Assembly (NCBI RefSeq): GCF_000226115.1 | Contig: NC_016459.1 | Location: 620,001 to 684,000 of the forward strand | Reading direction: 5' to 3' | Length of the DNA: 64,000 nt | Source of the DNA: Thermothielavioides terrestris NRRL 8126 | Taxonomy: Eukaryota; Ascomycota; Sordariomycetes; Sordariales; Chaetomiaceae | Shown: one piece after another, positions 8,935-21,217 of the stretch | Numbering within the stretch: position 1 is the stretch's first letter | Layout: each line of letters starts with the position of its first letter | The notes under the pieces: model-generated | What the model was told of the DNA's origin: nothing | Seen by the model: the letters and a program-made list of their open reading frames with translations, nothing else | The model's database searches: none | Program-made: the position numbers and the translations under genes

Positions 8935-9672
8935 TTAAAGCGCCGCCATCACACCCGCCACACCGACAACCACCGCCGCAGCAGCCGCCACATAGCCCGT
9001 CTCCCTCGGCCCGCCACCCGAGGAGGTCGTCGAGCTCACGCCAGCCGGAGCCGTGGTCGAGTTACCCGGCGCGCCGGTGGTCTGGGCGTCCACGGCGCTG
9101 CGGACGGCCGAGACGAGCGCGCGGATGGAGGCGGTGCAGCTGTCGCCGTCCGAGATGGCCTCGATGTCGATGAGGGCGCTGTAGCCGCCGCCGCAGCTGC
9201 TGGCGGCGCTGTGCACGGCGGACGCGCGCGCGCTGTTGAAGCTGTGGCTGGCCGACGTGTAGCTCGCCCAGGCGGACGCCAGCGACGCCGGCGGCGTGAG
9301 TGTCTTGGTCTCCTGGCACACGCCCGTCACCACCGCGTCGTCGTACTCCGACGCCGGCGGCAGCGTGTACGTCTGCGCCGTCTTGTACCACGATCCCAGC
9401 GTCGCGGGCAGCGTCGGGCCGGCGTTCTCGAAGGACGAGTAGATGCTTGCGCATTCGACCGACTTGGGGTCGGCTGTCTCCGTGTTGGTGGTCGGGGTGG
9501 CGGTGCTGCTGGTGCTGCTGTCGCGCGCCGCGAGCAGGTGGTGGCGCTCGAGCAGCACAGCCGGGGTCACGCGCGGCGCGACAGGGTTGGCGCCCGCGGC
9601 GAGGGGGTTGGCCGCGGCCAGGGCGACGAAGCCCGTGAGGGTCGTGAGGAGGGCCGGGGTGTGCATGTACAT
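8935..9672 (-). CDS. Secreted, probably GPI-anchored cell-surface protein
   Basis: A single 245-codon exon. Residues 1-22 form a signal peptide (LLTTLTGFVALAAANP, cleavage near ALAA-NP). A Ser/Thr-rich linker follows, then a central domain with four cysteines (VECASIYSSFEN, GVCQET, SSCGGGY, GDSCTAS). The tail is Ser/Thr/Gly-rich and ends in a C-terminal hydrophobic segment, TGYVAAAAAVVVGVAGVMAAL, typical of a GPI-attachment signal. It resembles the Ala/Ser-rich infection-structure-specific/DUF7735-like fungal surface proteins by layout, but that family name is tentative. It should sit at the cell wall or plasma-membrane outer face. It ends 191 bp from the stop of the gene at 8045 (convergent pair). 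Confidence 0.82.
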   Translation of the reverse strand: MYMHTPALLTTLTGFVALAAANPLAAGANPVAPRVTPAVLLERHHLLAARDSSTSSTATPTTNTETADPKSVECASIYSSFENAGPTLPATLGSWYKTAQTYTLPPASEYDDAVVTGVCQETKTLTPPASLASAWASYTSASHSFNSARASAVHSAASSCGGGYSALIDIEAISDGDSCTASIRALVSAVRSAVDAQTTGAPGNSTTAPAGVSSTTSSGGGPRETGYVAAAAAVVVGVAGVMAAL

Positions 9673-12600
9673 CTTGCGGAACGGTGGTTATGTGGTGAGA
9701 GGAAGGCTCCAAGTCTTGGAGCTTGATGAAGAGGTAGGGAGAAAGTGCAGAGGATGTGGGACAGGGCGGCCTGGAAGCATGCTGGAGGCCCTCGGTCGAT
9801 ACAGGTTATATAATTATACTCAGGAGAGACATGCGGCCGCAGCGCAACGCCTTGCATTCCGGCGGGCGAGGTTTGTCAACGTCCGTCTTCGATGTCATTG
9901 CTCGATGCGGCCAGTCGCGTCTGCATCCTGCAGGATCCCCACGACGCCCCGGGATCTGCACCGCGCAAGCTGCTGCCTGGATTACACTAGTGGAAACAAC
10001 ATGGTGCCTTGCATGGGGCTGAAGGCTGAAGGAGTGCAGGGTCGAGAATGGAGATATCCATGCCTTGGTGACGTGCCCGGATGGATCTGTTGTTGCCCAA
10101 TCCACTCCGGAAGACTCACTAGCCGTCCTTCCCATCCGGCGTCCCTTTCCTCTACGCTAAATCCGAATGAAACTCGCCTCTGCGTTCACAGTTCGCCGAC
10201 TTGGACGGTCCCTCTCCCCTCTCCTCTCGAACGACATCCTCGTACTCGACCACTTTGGCCCCCAACGCCCAGGCGGTGAGGTATCCTTGTCCTTGCGCGA
10301 GTTATTGGGCCAGCAATGGCTGCTGCAAGGTTAAAACCTTTGCTTGTGAGACACCGAAGTTTCGAAGAGCGACTCATCAACAAACACGCTGAGCCACGCC
10401 GTGCCAAGGAAGCATGTTAATGGGTGAACCAACGCGCTGGCGTTGAAACGCGGATTGGCTGTGCGACTAGCACCCAGGTCCCAACAACTTCCGGGCCCTG
10501 CCGTCTCGTCCGCCAGGTGCCATCCAACGTCCCTATCCAGGAACCTGTTGGGCCCAACCCGGGACATCCGGCCTCGTCAGGAAAGGAATGCCGGCGGTAT
10601 CTGTCTCTCATTGGATACCCCCCTCGCACAAGCGGAATCGCGCCGCCAGCCCGCTGAACCCCCGGCGCTGGTGCCTGCCCAAAATAACTCTATACCTTGT
10701 GTACAGTACATAGTGGAACTGTTGGCCATAGTGGAGATCATGCGTGCCACGGGTGGAAAGCAAACAGAGCGCGACACCACGGCGTGGTTCCTTGAAGTCG
10801 CCAGCGGCCAGCTCCGCCCCTCGAACCGGGCAGGCAGTGCACATCGCCTCTGGTTTCAGATTCCGGATCTAAGGTTCTGACGGTGGGGTGGGGTTCTGCG
10901 GAGTTTATTCCGCCGTGTAACAAACAACATTCGAAGCTTGGCGCAATACATGCGGAACTCCGCCCCGCTGGGCTAGACGGAGTTGATGACCGCCCCAAGA
11001 CACCTTGGTGGTTTGTACTTGAATGCCCGCTGTCACTGTCGTCACCACGAACGAGTCGGTTGTCGTGTTAGGTATGGGGGCGGCATGAACCTCGGTCGCT
11101 TGCCGGCGGTCACGTTTGGCCCCCGACTCCGTGTCTGTTGCAGTCTCGATCCCTGCCACCGTCGAAGGGTGCCGGCTGGGATTTTGCAGTGGGCACACTG
11201 GGCCACTGGCATGTTCCCCATCGATAAAATTAGCTGTATAGCATAACACAGCACGTTCCCAGGCTGAAGTGATGTCCTGCCGTGCACGAACTGCGCGGTG
11301 CTCAAACTGAGGTCCGGACCGGCTTTGATGCGCGCACACAACCCATGGCCCGGGAGACCCGGGATGAAGGCCTCCGGAGGCCGGGCAGCGGGTTGATGGA
11401 TTGCTCGAAGGCACCTCAGTATTCGCCTGTGCTGTCTGGCGCATCGATCGCACAAGCCATCACAGCAGCTCAGGTTAATTTCATTGGAATATTGGGCGGG
11501 CATTGAGAATCCTGCGCGCGCTTTGGCACACGAATAACATCTAAGGAGCACATCTTGGTACTTGCCAAGAAACGTTACGAAAGGACGTTCCATCAGGATT
11601 GTGTTCCCAGCATATCTCGTGCCGCAGTGCCTGCTGGATGTGCTCCTCAAGGTGCGGACGGCCATCGGTAGAGAGGAATGCTTTGCCATTTGTCCATCTT
11701 GAAGTTGATGCTGACGTGTTAGAATGGAGATAGAACCAGCAGGTGAATTCTGGGACACAGGCATATCGATCGCTCAACAAAACCGCCTCCTGCTCGGTCA
11801 GCTAGTTGGCAGTTGTCTTCGCGCCTGAAGCCGCGGATGGGCTTTTCGGCACGCGAGTTAGATTTCTCGAACAAAAGAGGGAAGACACAGCCGGGCAATT
11901 GCAAGCTCCTGTTGCGCAGCGGGCCACCCAGTGTCCTTTCGCGCCACTGAGCCCTGCTCTGTGACTTACGACACCGAACCAGGCACGATCTGCCCCGGCC
12001 TTTCCTTCGTAATCCTGTTGTAACATCGTATTGCCGTCCCTCAAATACCGCAGCATCGAGGAACCGGCCGCCACATGCGCAGGATGGGGGAGCTCCCGCG
12101 ACATTCATGTCCCCTCCGCCGACTGGTCGGTATACTGCTTACTAAGTTTGTCTTCCAGTAACGTGTGCGACTACAAGTATGCGACTACAGACCCGATGAG
12201 ACCCTTCGACACGCCATACAACATCTCTAGTGTGCCCAGCATCGCGAAACGTGCCACCAGAACTGAGACAAACTGTGCTCAGTCAATGGTGAATGCCTCG
12301 ACTACGGCCGTTGGATCCAACCCGCATGCACGAGTCAAGGCTGGCTTTTCACGCCAGATCCGCTGATCGAGTACCGACGCTGAATCCGCCCTCCAGAAGA
12401 CGGCATTACCCTCAAGATTGAGAACGAAAGGCCTGCCTCAGAGCACTGTCAAGGAACTGCCAGAACCCGGGCTATGATACGGCCCCGACACGGCGCCCTG
12501 GGCCGGCATACCGATATAAGGATCCAACTGGCTGGGCGCACAACTGCCGCTCCATCTGCGCCCTCTCCTCTGCAGTCCTCCACAATACAACATCTTCAAC

Positions 12601-13226
12601 ACCACGTTTGAACACATCTTCTGGGGCGTGTCCGCATCATGATAGCTTCAATCTAGCCGAGCCTGCGCAGCGGTTCCAACAGGAACTCCGACAAAGTCGA
12701 ACCACGCGTCCCGGGCTCGAAGTGGTGGGATACACACGCGGCTTGGCAGCGCTGTTGGGCCTTCACTGGTCTCGACCGCAACCCATCGCTACTGATTGCG
12801 AGGCTCACACGGGATCTCGCAACCCCAAGCATAATGGAGCCCAAGCACTTGTAGCCACCCTGACCGAAATGTAGCAGAACGGTGAATTCGCAATGCTAAG
12901 GTCCGCTCCTAGCTGGAGCCCAGGCTCGACTCTCAAAATCGCAGGAGTGAACCTCTCAAGCTCTGATCTCCTGCTCTCTCGGATCTCCATATCCCCATCT
13001 CACCCACCGTCCACACTCCTCTCCTACATCCATCCACAACCGTTCCCCTGGGCCGGGCGCAAAGTAAACTAAGCGGTCTCACCACCATCCCAAGCAGCCC
13101 TCTTTCTGCCCCTCCCTCAGCTATTCCGCTGACCCTTCTCCCCCTTATGCTCCCCCCCGTCTCCCTTGAGCATCTCGGACTCCACGCTGGCGCTGTGCCC
13201 GCCAAGCCCGCCCGTCATCCCCATCC
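9673..13226. other. 3.5-kb stretch with no recognisable gene
   Basis: Frames of up to 240 codons occur (11042-11764 on the minus strand), but they have irregular composition, no motifs, and compete with similar frames on the other strand. I see no terminal repeats, LTR ends or tRNA. The left part holds the promoter of the GPI-type protein gene. Confidence 0.5.
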
Positions 13227-16200
13227 TCATCTGGCCCCATGCCCGCTCTCCAGCGGCTGCTCCCGCTCACGCCCCTCCTTCCCATCTTCTCCACGCTGCT
13301 CATGGTTAGTATTAGCACCACCGTCCGCCGCCGCCTCCCCACCGTCGTGCGCCTGCCCTTGCTGATGCGGATGGCCATGCTGATGATGCTGATGCCCATG
13401 CGGATGCCCATGCTGATACTGAGACTGATGGTGATGCTGCTGCTGGCGCTGAGGCTGATGCTGCTGCTCCTGCCCATGCCTATGCGGATGCTGATGCCCA
13501 CGCTCATGCCCATGCCCACGCTCATGCTTCTGCTGGGGCTGATACTCATCCTCACCACCCCCATCGCCCCCGCCGACACCCCCCCGAAGATACACCCCAA
13601 GCTGCCCCTCCACCCGCTCGACAAGCGCCAGCACCGCCGCAAGCCGGTCGCGCAGCCGCGCCGCGTCGGCCGCGTGTGTGGCGGCGGCTTGCTTCAGCGC
13701 GCTGTTGTTTCTCTCGAGCGCGGCGAGGCGGGCGGTGAGACCCTCCGCTGGGCTAGGAGCGTTTTCGGGTGCAATTGGAATCGTGTTGTTGGTGTCGCGC
13801 GCCGGGACGGGCTCGGTGGGGTTGTTCGCCGGGCGGTCGCTGCCGTGGTCCGGTTGCGGGGGTTGGGGTTCGTTGATCTTGCCCGTGTCGTCGGCGGCTG
13901 TGGGTTTGTCGTCGGCGCTGGGTGTCGTTGGGGATGGCGTGGCCGCGGTCGTGGCCGCGGCTTGGGTGCGGAGGGCGTGCAGGTCGGTTTGGAGGGTGGA
14001 TAGCATCTCGGTCAGCAGGGCGTTTTCTGCTTGGAGCTCTGTCAGAGACTGGTGCTGGGCAGGGTTGGAGGCGCTCTCAGCGAGGTTGGTCTGCGTCGAG
14101 GCCGCGTGGGTAGTGGCGGCGTCTTTCTCGCGGGCGAGGGTGGTGAGCTGCTCCCGCAGACTATGGACGGTTTTGTCTTTCGAGGCACTGGCTGCTTGCA
14201 GGGTTTCGTTTTCGGCGGTGAGCTTGGAGATCGCAGTGGATAGGTCGTGAAGTTGGGCCTTGCATGCGACCAGCTCTTGCTGGAGCCTGGCCTTGTCGCC
14301 GGTGAGCGCCATCGCGGCCGTCTGGCGTTGCTGGATCTCAATTTCCTTGACCGCTATGACACGCTCCTTGTCGGCCAGGATAGCGTCGTGCTCCCGGATC
14401 AGGGTCTTGCTCGACTCCAGGTCGGTGCGTAACTGGCTCACGGTGCGGGTGGACCGCTTAAGATACTCTCGGAGCTTGTCGGCGACCTTCTGACTGTTTT
14501 CCGCCTGCTGTGTCTTGTGCTTGAGTTGCGTGTCGAGCTGCTGGAGCTGCGTCGCCTGTGCAGCCATGGCTTGCTCCAACTTGTCCTTCCCGACGATCTC
14601 TTTGGCGAGGCAATCGCGGAGCGTCTGCACGTCGGTGTCCTTGGCTGCCAGCTCCCGAGTCAACTGGGCGACCCCGTCCCGTAGCTGCTTCTCCGAAGGC
14701 GTTGCCCCGCCAGCGGAGCGCTGGGCCGTCTTGATGTGCTGGTTCTCGCGCTGAAGGTTGGCGATGGTTTCCTGGTGCAATCTAGCCTCTTGCCGAAGGG
14801 CATCCACTTCCGACTGGAGGGCTCGGACTTGAGCAGCAGTCTGCTGTGAAGTCTCCGCACTAGGGCGGTGCTCCGTGTCTTGCGGTTCGGGCGCTGCCGC
14901 TTTGCGCCTCTCTGCCTCCCGTTTGAATACGGCCAACTTGTCAGCGCTGAGCGTCAGCTTCGCTTCCAACTGCTGCTTCTCGCGCTGCAGTATCGCGACA
15001 GACTCCTTGTACCCGTCTAGCTGCTTTTGCAGGTCGAGTCTCTCTGTCGAAGCGGCCGTCAACTGCTGCTTCTCTTTCTCCAACGCGGTCACCGTCTGCC
15101 TGAGACGTGTGTTCTCGACGCAGAGGCCCTTGACTTCCTCGATGCGCTGCTGCATCTCATCCAGCGCGGAAGACCGCTCGTATTGGAGATTGGCGATGAT
15201 ACGCTGTGCCTGCGTGGACGTTGCTTCGTCTGCCGCGGCGAGCTGCTGCTTCGTCGTCGCGAGCTGGTCCTCAGTCTTCGCCAAGGTCTCTTGTGTTGCA
15301 GTCAGCGTTTGCTCTGCTGCGAGTCGCGCCTGGTTTGCCGCAGCTAGATCGTGCCGAAGCTGCTGGATCTGCGACTCGTGCTCCTTTACGGCTTTTGTGG
15401 CCGCCTCGTTGCGGGTTCCGAGCTCGTCGAGGGTTCGGGTGAGGAAGGTAATCTTCTGGTTCGCCTTCGCCAGATCCTGGGTCCGCGCCTCTTCGATTTC
15501 GCTGAGCTCTTCGATGTAGGCAGCCTGGCTGGCAATCAGACCCTTATTTGCCCGGATCTGGGCTTGCAATTCGGCCATCTCGGGAGCGGCGGGTTTGGGG
15601 TCATCGGTCGAGGCCGGAGCCGGAGCCGGCTGCTCCTCGTCAGGTGCCGCTTTGAGGCGCGCTTCAAGGTCTTTGCATGCCGTTTCCAGGCTGCGTTTTT
15701 CCTGAGTGAGCTGCTGAATCTGGAACTGCAGCGGCACCATCTGCGCGGCCACATCTGCAGCCCAGGAAGCTTCTTTCTCCTCCATGGCCTGCTGCATCCT
15801 AGTTCGAGCTGCCTCTGCATCCATGCGCTGTTTCCTCTCGACGAAGAGCTGCTGTTTCAGTTCCGCTACCTCATCCCACATTGCCGCGGAAGCCGCCCGC
15901 TGCGGCGTGCCCAGGACAGCCGACGATGGCGTGCCTCTCTTGGGGTTGGGCGCGGGTGCGGGGGATTCGACCTTGGCCAAGGCCCTCTTCCGCGCCTCGG
16001 ACGGAGTCTGTGGCTCGGCGGCATCATCTCCCTCAGACTCACTGTCGGAAAGAACTATGGCCGTGTCGACGGTGTTGTTTCTGGGCTTCCGCGGTCGTCC
16101 TCGCGGCCTCTTCACCGGGGGAGCCGGTTGGGACTGAGCCTTTTGTGCAGGCTTCGCCTGAGATGAGTGTGAGCAAGATAAGCGTGTCATAAATGAGTCG

Positions 16201-16328
16201 CAAAATGGGGCGTGTTATCGCTTGAGCTTCAAGCACGGGAAGTCACTTGCCTTGCGAGCAACCGCGTTTGCCTTAACAAAAACGCAGGTTTCCCTGCTGT
16301 CATCCTCGGGTTGAACCATGGTCGCCAT
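13227..16328 (-). CDS. AT-hook / long coiled-coil / histidine-rich protein
   Basis: The proposed model has exon 1 at 16328-16251 and exon 2 at 16157-13227, with a GC-AG intron at 16250-16158 (donor AAG|GCAAGT, acceptor TCTCAG), giving 1002 residues. Without the intron, a 987-residue frame starts at 16190. Near the N-terminus is an AT-hook core (KRPRGRPRKPRNN) followed by an acidic stretch (SDSESEGDD), suggesting nuclear DNA contact. About 700 residues of heptad-rich coiled coil follow (Glu/Gln/Lys/Leu/Ala). The last 120 residues hold a His/Gln-rich run (GHPHGHQHHQHGHPHQQGQ) that could bind metal ions or be a low-complexity region. It may be a chromatin- or spindle-type scaffold; no orthologue was recognised. 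Confidence 0.78.
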
Positions 16329-18175
16329 GACGTCTGGTTTCCAGGTTGCTTCTCAGCGGAGAAGACGTGCTGAAATCGGCCCAGCGTGGATCTATTCGCG
16401 GACGCCGGATTCGGCTATGCGAAGTTTCGTGCCGGCGAGGGAAATCGGCGACCTGTGAGTGCACGCGAAGAAGATGGTGTGCGATGGTCTGGAGCAGAAC
16501 TTGTGGTTTCCGTTGCGAAAATGGCTGGGTTGGTTAGAATGTAAGTCTCAAGAGCTGAGGATTTGTTGTAGGTCGGTTGTACTGCGAGGCGGCCGAAGAA
16601 AAGGGAATGCTGAAGCTGGCAAGCTTGAAGGAGTGATACTAGATTGCTCTGGAGTGCTAGGGCGTAAGTTTGTTTCCTGGGCCTGGGGTTACGGGAACCG
16701 TAATGAGTCAAGATTTCCGAATCGTAAATGAGTCGACGAAATATCTGGCCTATGCAGGACGCCCGGAGCATTATGCGGTGGGAACTGGTGGCTCAAAAAC
16801 AAGAGCGGGTCGGCAAACGAATCGGCCCAGGAAGTTCAAGTGGCAGGGAAATCGATCGCTGCTTGGGTGTAATACCGGTGAGCACACTGTGCTGACCATA
16901 TCTCCTGTAGAGACAGTTAAAGTGGCCTTTGTTCCATCCGGACTCCGGAGTTGCTCGAGTCTCGACGGAATAGCCCTGTTGTGTCGAGAAACAAGTGTGC
17001 TGACTTGATGGCCGGAAAGCAGGGAAGCCATAGAAATGAAACCCGCATCGAAGGAGAGCACGAATCCGTTCACAGCAAGGAGGCTTTTGTATGCCAAGAA
17101 GTAGGGGTAAAGAAGCGGCGAGCTTCACTCCGCGGTATCGACTCGATCACTGACAGGTATCGACGGTCGTGAGTATCCGTGCTTGTACGCACATTGAGTC
17201 TCGACAAGCTGCCGACCTGACCAAGGAACAATTCTCTCGTCGGAACGTTTACGTCAATCGGCTGACTTTTCCACACGGGACGAATCTCATTCAGCAGAGT
17301 CGAGCACGGCAGCAAAATGAGGAATTGGATCGAGCGCAATGCGAGATGCCAACGAGGTGAGCTTTCACAGCGAGCTCGTTGCTCCGATTCTACTTCTGCT
17401 TGCGTCATCTCACGGTCCCAGCAAAAGTAAATGCATGGCTTTGTGGCTCACAGTGTTCCAGATGCCGGTTCAGGACTGTGCTTTGTACGGATTGTCATGT
17501 CTGGAGAGTACTCGGGGGTGATCAGGCCCCGTTGTGTAAAACTTGTCCTCTCCGCAAGATACGGCCCCTTTCCGCCCCTAGCAGAGGAATGATGCCGTCA
17601 TCATGCGGGGTGGGCTTGGTATGTGGAATCCCTTGACCAACCTGAACCAGTCAGCTGGTTGCCGGGGAGCTTCGATCATCCATCCATCGCATCCCCCTAC
17701 CTATCTCCCCAAACAGTGAATTATCTGCCAGGAGCCAGATTTTGCCCATTGAGCTCCCTTTCCCAGCGATTTTCTCCCTCAACCACCCACCGTTTTTACA
17801 CTCAGCCGAGAAATGCCACTTGGAGCTTTTTGCTCGAGGCAAGCAGCAAGACTCGCGTGCGGGCAGCTCGCGCGAGAAACCCGAACAAGTCGAGTGTGTT
17901 GTCGTGGTGACGTCACTTACACACCGAGCCTGCGGTCATCATCACCACACCGTCTTCCCCTGAACCCGCTCATCTTGGGGAATTGGGCATCGTTCCAGGC
18001 GACAAATACCCGGCCGAGTTATCCCATCGCCCAACAGTGCCTCTCGCAGATCCGAGCAATCACCCAACGACGGTATGTACACCGACCCTCCACTCCCCCA
18101 CTTGTACCTACGCTCACCGTCCTCGTCCACTAACACCACCATCTCAGGCCTCTCTCAGCAACCCGCCCTTTCAAG
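16329..18175. other. Long divergent intergenic region
   Basis: These 1.85 kb lie between the coiled-coil gene (leftward) and the FAD/Rieske gene (rightward) and must contain both promoters. Short frames present have no family signal. A pyrimidine-rich stretch (18060-18170) lies directly before the ATG at 18176, as in many fungal core promoters and 5' UTRs. Confidence 0.45.
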
Positions 18176-20031
18176 ATGGCAACAACATCCACAACCACCA
18201 CCAACCCACCCGCGGCCGCGACCCCGGCGCCGGACCCGGAGAAGTTCATGCACACATCCGGCAGCACCGACCCGGTGTGGATACACCAACAACCGTACAG
18301 CGCGATGCCGACCTTCCCTGCGCTGGGGGAGGACCTGAGCACGGACGTGTGCGTGATCGGCGCGGGCATCGCGGGGATCCACGTGGCGTACGAGCTGGTG
18401 CGGCGGGGGCACCGGGTGGCGCTGCTGGAGGCGCGCGACGCGCTCGCCGGCGAGTCCGGCCGCACCAGCGGGCACCTGACCAACGACCTGGACGACGGGT
18501 ACGCCAACATCCGCGCCAAGCACGGCGACGCGGGCGCCCGCGTCGCGGCTGAGAGCCATGCTTGGGCCCGTGACCGGGTCGGGGAGATTGCGGAAGAGCT
18601 GGGGATTGAGTGTGAGTATCGCCGCGTCAGGGCGTATGATGTCAGTCAGTTTGCGGTCGGGAGTGACGGGTATGAGGGGGAGATGAAGGAGTTGAGGGAG
18701 GAGGCGGGCGTGCAGGCGGGGCTAGGGATCGAGGCGCGGTTTGATGTAGGTCTCCCTTTTCTTTCATTCTTTGTTGCTGTGGCTACATTGGGGCTTGCCC
18801 GGCTGGCTTACTAACTGACATACCCAGGAAAACCTGACGGTGCGCGGATGGACCGGCAAGCCGGACCAGCGCGGCGGGCTGGTGGCCGAGAACCAGGCGA
18901 CGTTCCACCCGACCAAGTACCTGGCCGGCGTGCTGGCGTGGCTCAAGACGCAGCCGAACTTCCAGTGCTTCACGCGCACGCGCGTCACGGGCATCCACGA
19001 GAAGGGCGTCGAGCTGCTCGGCCTGGGCCACAAGTCGGTCACGATCGAGACCGAGGTGGGCCACACGGTGCGGGCGGAGCACGCGGTCGAGGCGACCTGC
19101 GTGCCCCTTCAGAAGCTGTCCGTGGTCGCCGAGCTCGAGTTCTTCCGCACCTACTGCATCGCCGCGCGCGTGCCCAAGGGCAGCGTCGAGGACTGCCTGC
19201 TGTACGACAACGCCGAGGCGTACAAGTACGTGCGGCTGACGGCCTGCGACGACAAGGACGACTACCTGGTGGTCGGCGGGTGCGACCACAAGGTCGGACA
19301 GGAGGAGACGACGCCGCGGTTCGACGAGCTCGAGACGTGGACGCGCGAGCGGTTTACGCAGGCCGGCGCCGTCGACTACCGCTGGAGCGGGCAGATCTAC
19401 GAACCGGTCGACTACATGGCCTTTATCGGCAAGAACCAGGGCAACCAGAAAATCTACATCGTGACAGGCGACTCGGGCGACGGCCTGACGCACGGCGTGC
19501 TGGCCGGGCGGCTGATCGCAGACGAGATCGAGGGCAAGGAGAACAAGTGGGCGTCGCTGTACAACCCCAAGAGGCTGGGCAGCATCATCAAGACGCTGCC
19601 GAGCCTGGTCAAGCACGACGTGCAGATCAACCTGCAGTACAAGCGCTTCCTGCAGACGGACATCACGGACATCGAGGACCTGGCGCCTGGCAGCGGCGGT
19701 GTGCTGAACTCGGTGGGTTGGCTTCCTTCCTTCCCAGACCCCAGGCCTCCAGGCCTCAGAACAAAACTGACCCCGCGAACAGGCCACCGCTAAGCCCCTG
19801 GCTGTGTACAAGGACGAGGACGGCAAGGTGCACAAGTACAGCGCGCTCTGCCCGCACATGAAGGGCGTGGTCTGCTGGAACGCGGTGGAGAAGAGTTTCG
19901 ACTGCCCCGTTCACGGCAGCCGCTTTTCCAAGGCCGGCATATGTGTCAACGGCCCGGCCAAAATAAACTTGACCCCCGCTGACAAGGCCGGCGCCGAGAG
20001 CCAGGAGTATGCCTCGGGATCTGGCATGTAA
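18176..20031 (+). CDS. FAD-dependent oxidoreductase with C-terminal Rieske domain
   Basis: Three exons: 18176-18745, 18828-19712 and 19783-20031 (567 residues; branch point CTAAC precedes the first acceptor). The FAD-binding Rossmann motif VCVIGAGIAGIHVAYELVRR lies near residue 57, within a DAO/glycine-oxidase-like domain running to about 430. The C-terminus is a [2Fe-2S] Rieske domain with ligands Cys508-x-His510 and Cys526-x2-His529 (ALCPHMKG and DCPVHGSRF). The architecture is an FAD oxidoreductase fused to a Rieske cluster, as in bacterial and fungal DAO-Rieske proteins; the substrate is unknown. There is no signal peptide; the first 30 residues are Thr/Pro/Ala-rich. It is tail-to-tail with the SDR gene, with 116 bp between stop codons. 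Confidence 0.93.
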
Positions 20032-20147
20032 CAGATGAATTTGATGGCGCTCCGGAAGTCTGGACTTTGGAACGAATTTTGGGACTTCGTAATATAATTT
20101 GTCGCGTTATTTCCATCTATGGCTATGCGATGATCGGTCTAAGCCCG

Positions 20148-21217
20148 TCAGTACGACCCAAGCATCATGCTCAGGCGTCCCCCGTCCATCATCAGCACCG
20201 ACCCGTTGCAGTAAGAGCCCGGACGGCCGGCAAGGTACAGCAGCGTGCCGGCCATCTCCTCGTCGCCTCCGAACCGACGTGCCGGGATGAACCGCCTGTC
20301 GTCGGGCGACTCCTTGCTCGGATCGCGGCCCCGGATCAGCGTGTCCGCAAGCTCCGTGGGGAACACTGATTGTTTGTTTATCGCCTAGTCATCAGCGCAC
20401 TATTCAATTTTGCCGCCGCCGCTCGGACGGCGATGGTATGGGGTTGAGTAGAACTTACGGCCCGGCGCGAGGACATTCACGCGGATGCCGAACGGCGCCA
20501 GGCTCGAGCTGGCCTGCTTGGCCAGGTGTAGGATGGCCGCCTTGCTCCCGGCGTAGGCGGGCGTGGACATGGGCATGCGGCTGTAGGCGGCGATGCTACT
20601 CGTGACGATGACCTGGCTCTGGACCGAGGGCACGTCGCTGCCGGGCACGATGGGCGCGCCGAAGCCGGCGCCGGCGAGCGCCCGCTGGTTGCCCGCGTCC
20701 AGCAGCTCGAGGAAGGCGACGATGGTGAAGAAGGCGCCGGTCGTGTTGACGCTGAATGCCGCCGTCATGCCGTCCATCACCTCCTGGCTGAACAGCTTGG
20801 CGCGCACCTCGGACAGCGGCTGCGCCGGGTCCCAGCCCGCGTTCGGCCCGACGGTGCCCGAGTTGGCGATCAGCAGGTTGATGTAGCCCGTCTCGGCACG
20901 CACCCGCTCGACGGCCGATTCGAGCGACTCTTTGAGGGTGACGTCGCACTGGACCGGGACGAAGACGTCGGGGAACTCCTTGGCGGCTTTCTCGAGAACA
21001 TCCAGCCGGCGGGCGAGGATGTAGACCCGGCTGGCGCCGTTGATAGCCAGGGCGCGCGCCATGGTGTGGCCAATCCCTGGGAGCGGTGGTCAGTGGGCTC
21101 GGCGGGTGCGTCTTTTTTGAAGAGTGGGCGCATATTTTTACCGGTGCCTCCGCCAGTGACCACGGCCACCATGCCGTCGAGGCGGAAGAGAGATGCAGCA
21201 TCGAGTTTGGAACTCAT
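20148..21217 (-). CDS. Short-chain dehydrogenase/reductase (SDR)
   Basis: Three exons: 21217-21142, 21076-20459 and 20365-20148 (303 residues, all junctions in phase; donors GTAAAA and GTAAGT). The cofactor motif TGxxxGxG is rebuilt across intron 1 as VVTGGGTGIGH. The structural motif is ANSG in place of NNAG. The active-site Ser is in IVTSSIAAYS and the catalytic pair is YAGSK (Y-x3-K). The C-terminus GSYCNGSVLMMDGGRLSMML is the usual classical-SDR ending. It should be a cytosolic NAD(P)H-dependent oxidoreductase. An insert of about 20 residues (GAGFGAPIVPGSDVPSVQS) lies before the Ser motif, as in some rhamnolipid/RhlG-like fungal SDRs. The substrate is unknown. Confidence 0.93.

Noticed and set aside
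11042..11764. 240-codon minus-strand frame
   Set aside because: No start context, motif, signal peptide or homology was recognised, and frames of similar length overlap it. It is probably chance.
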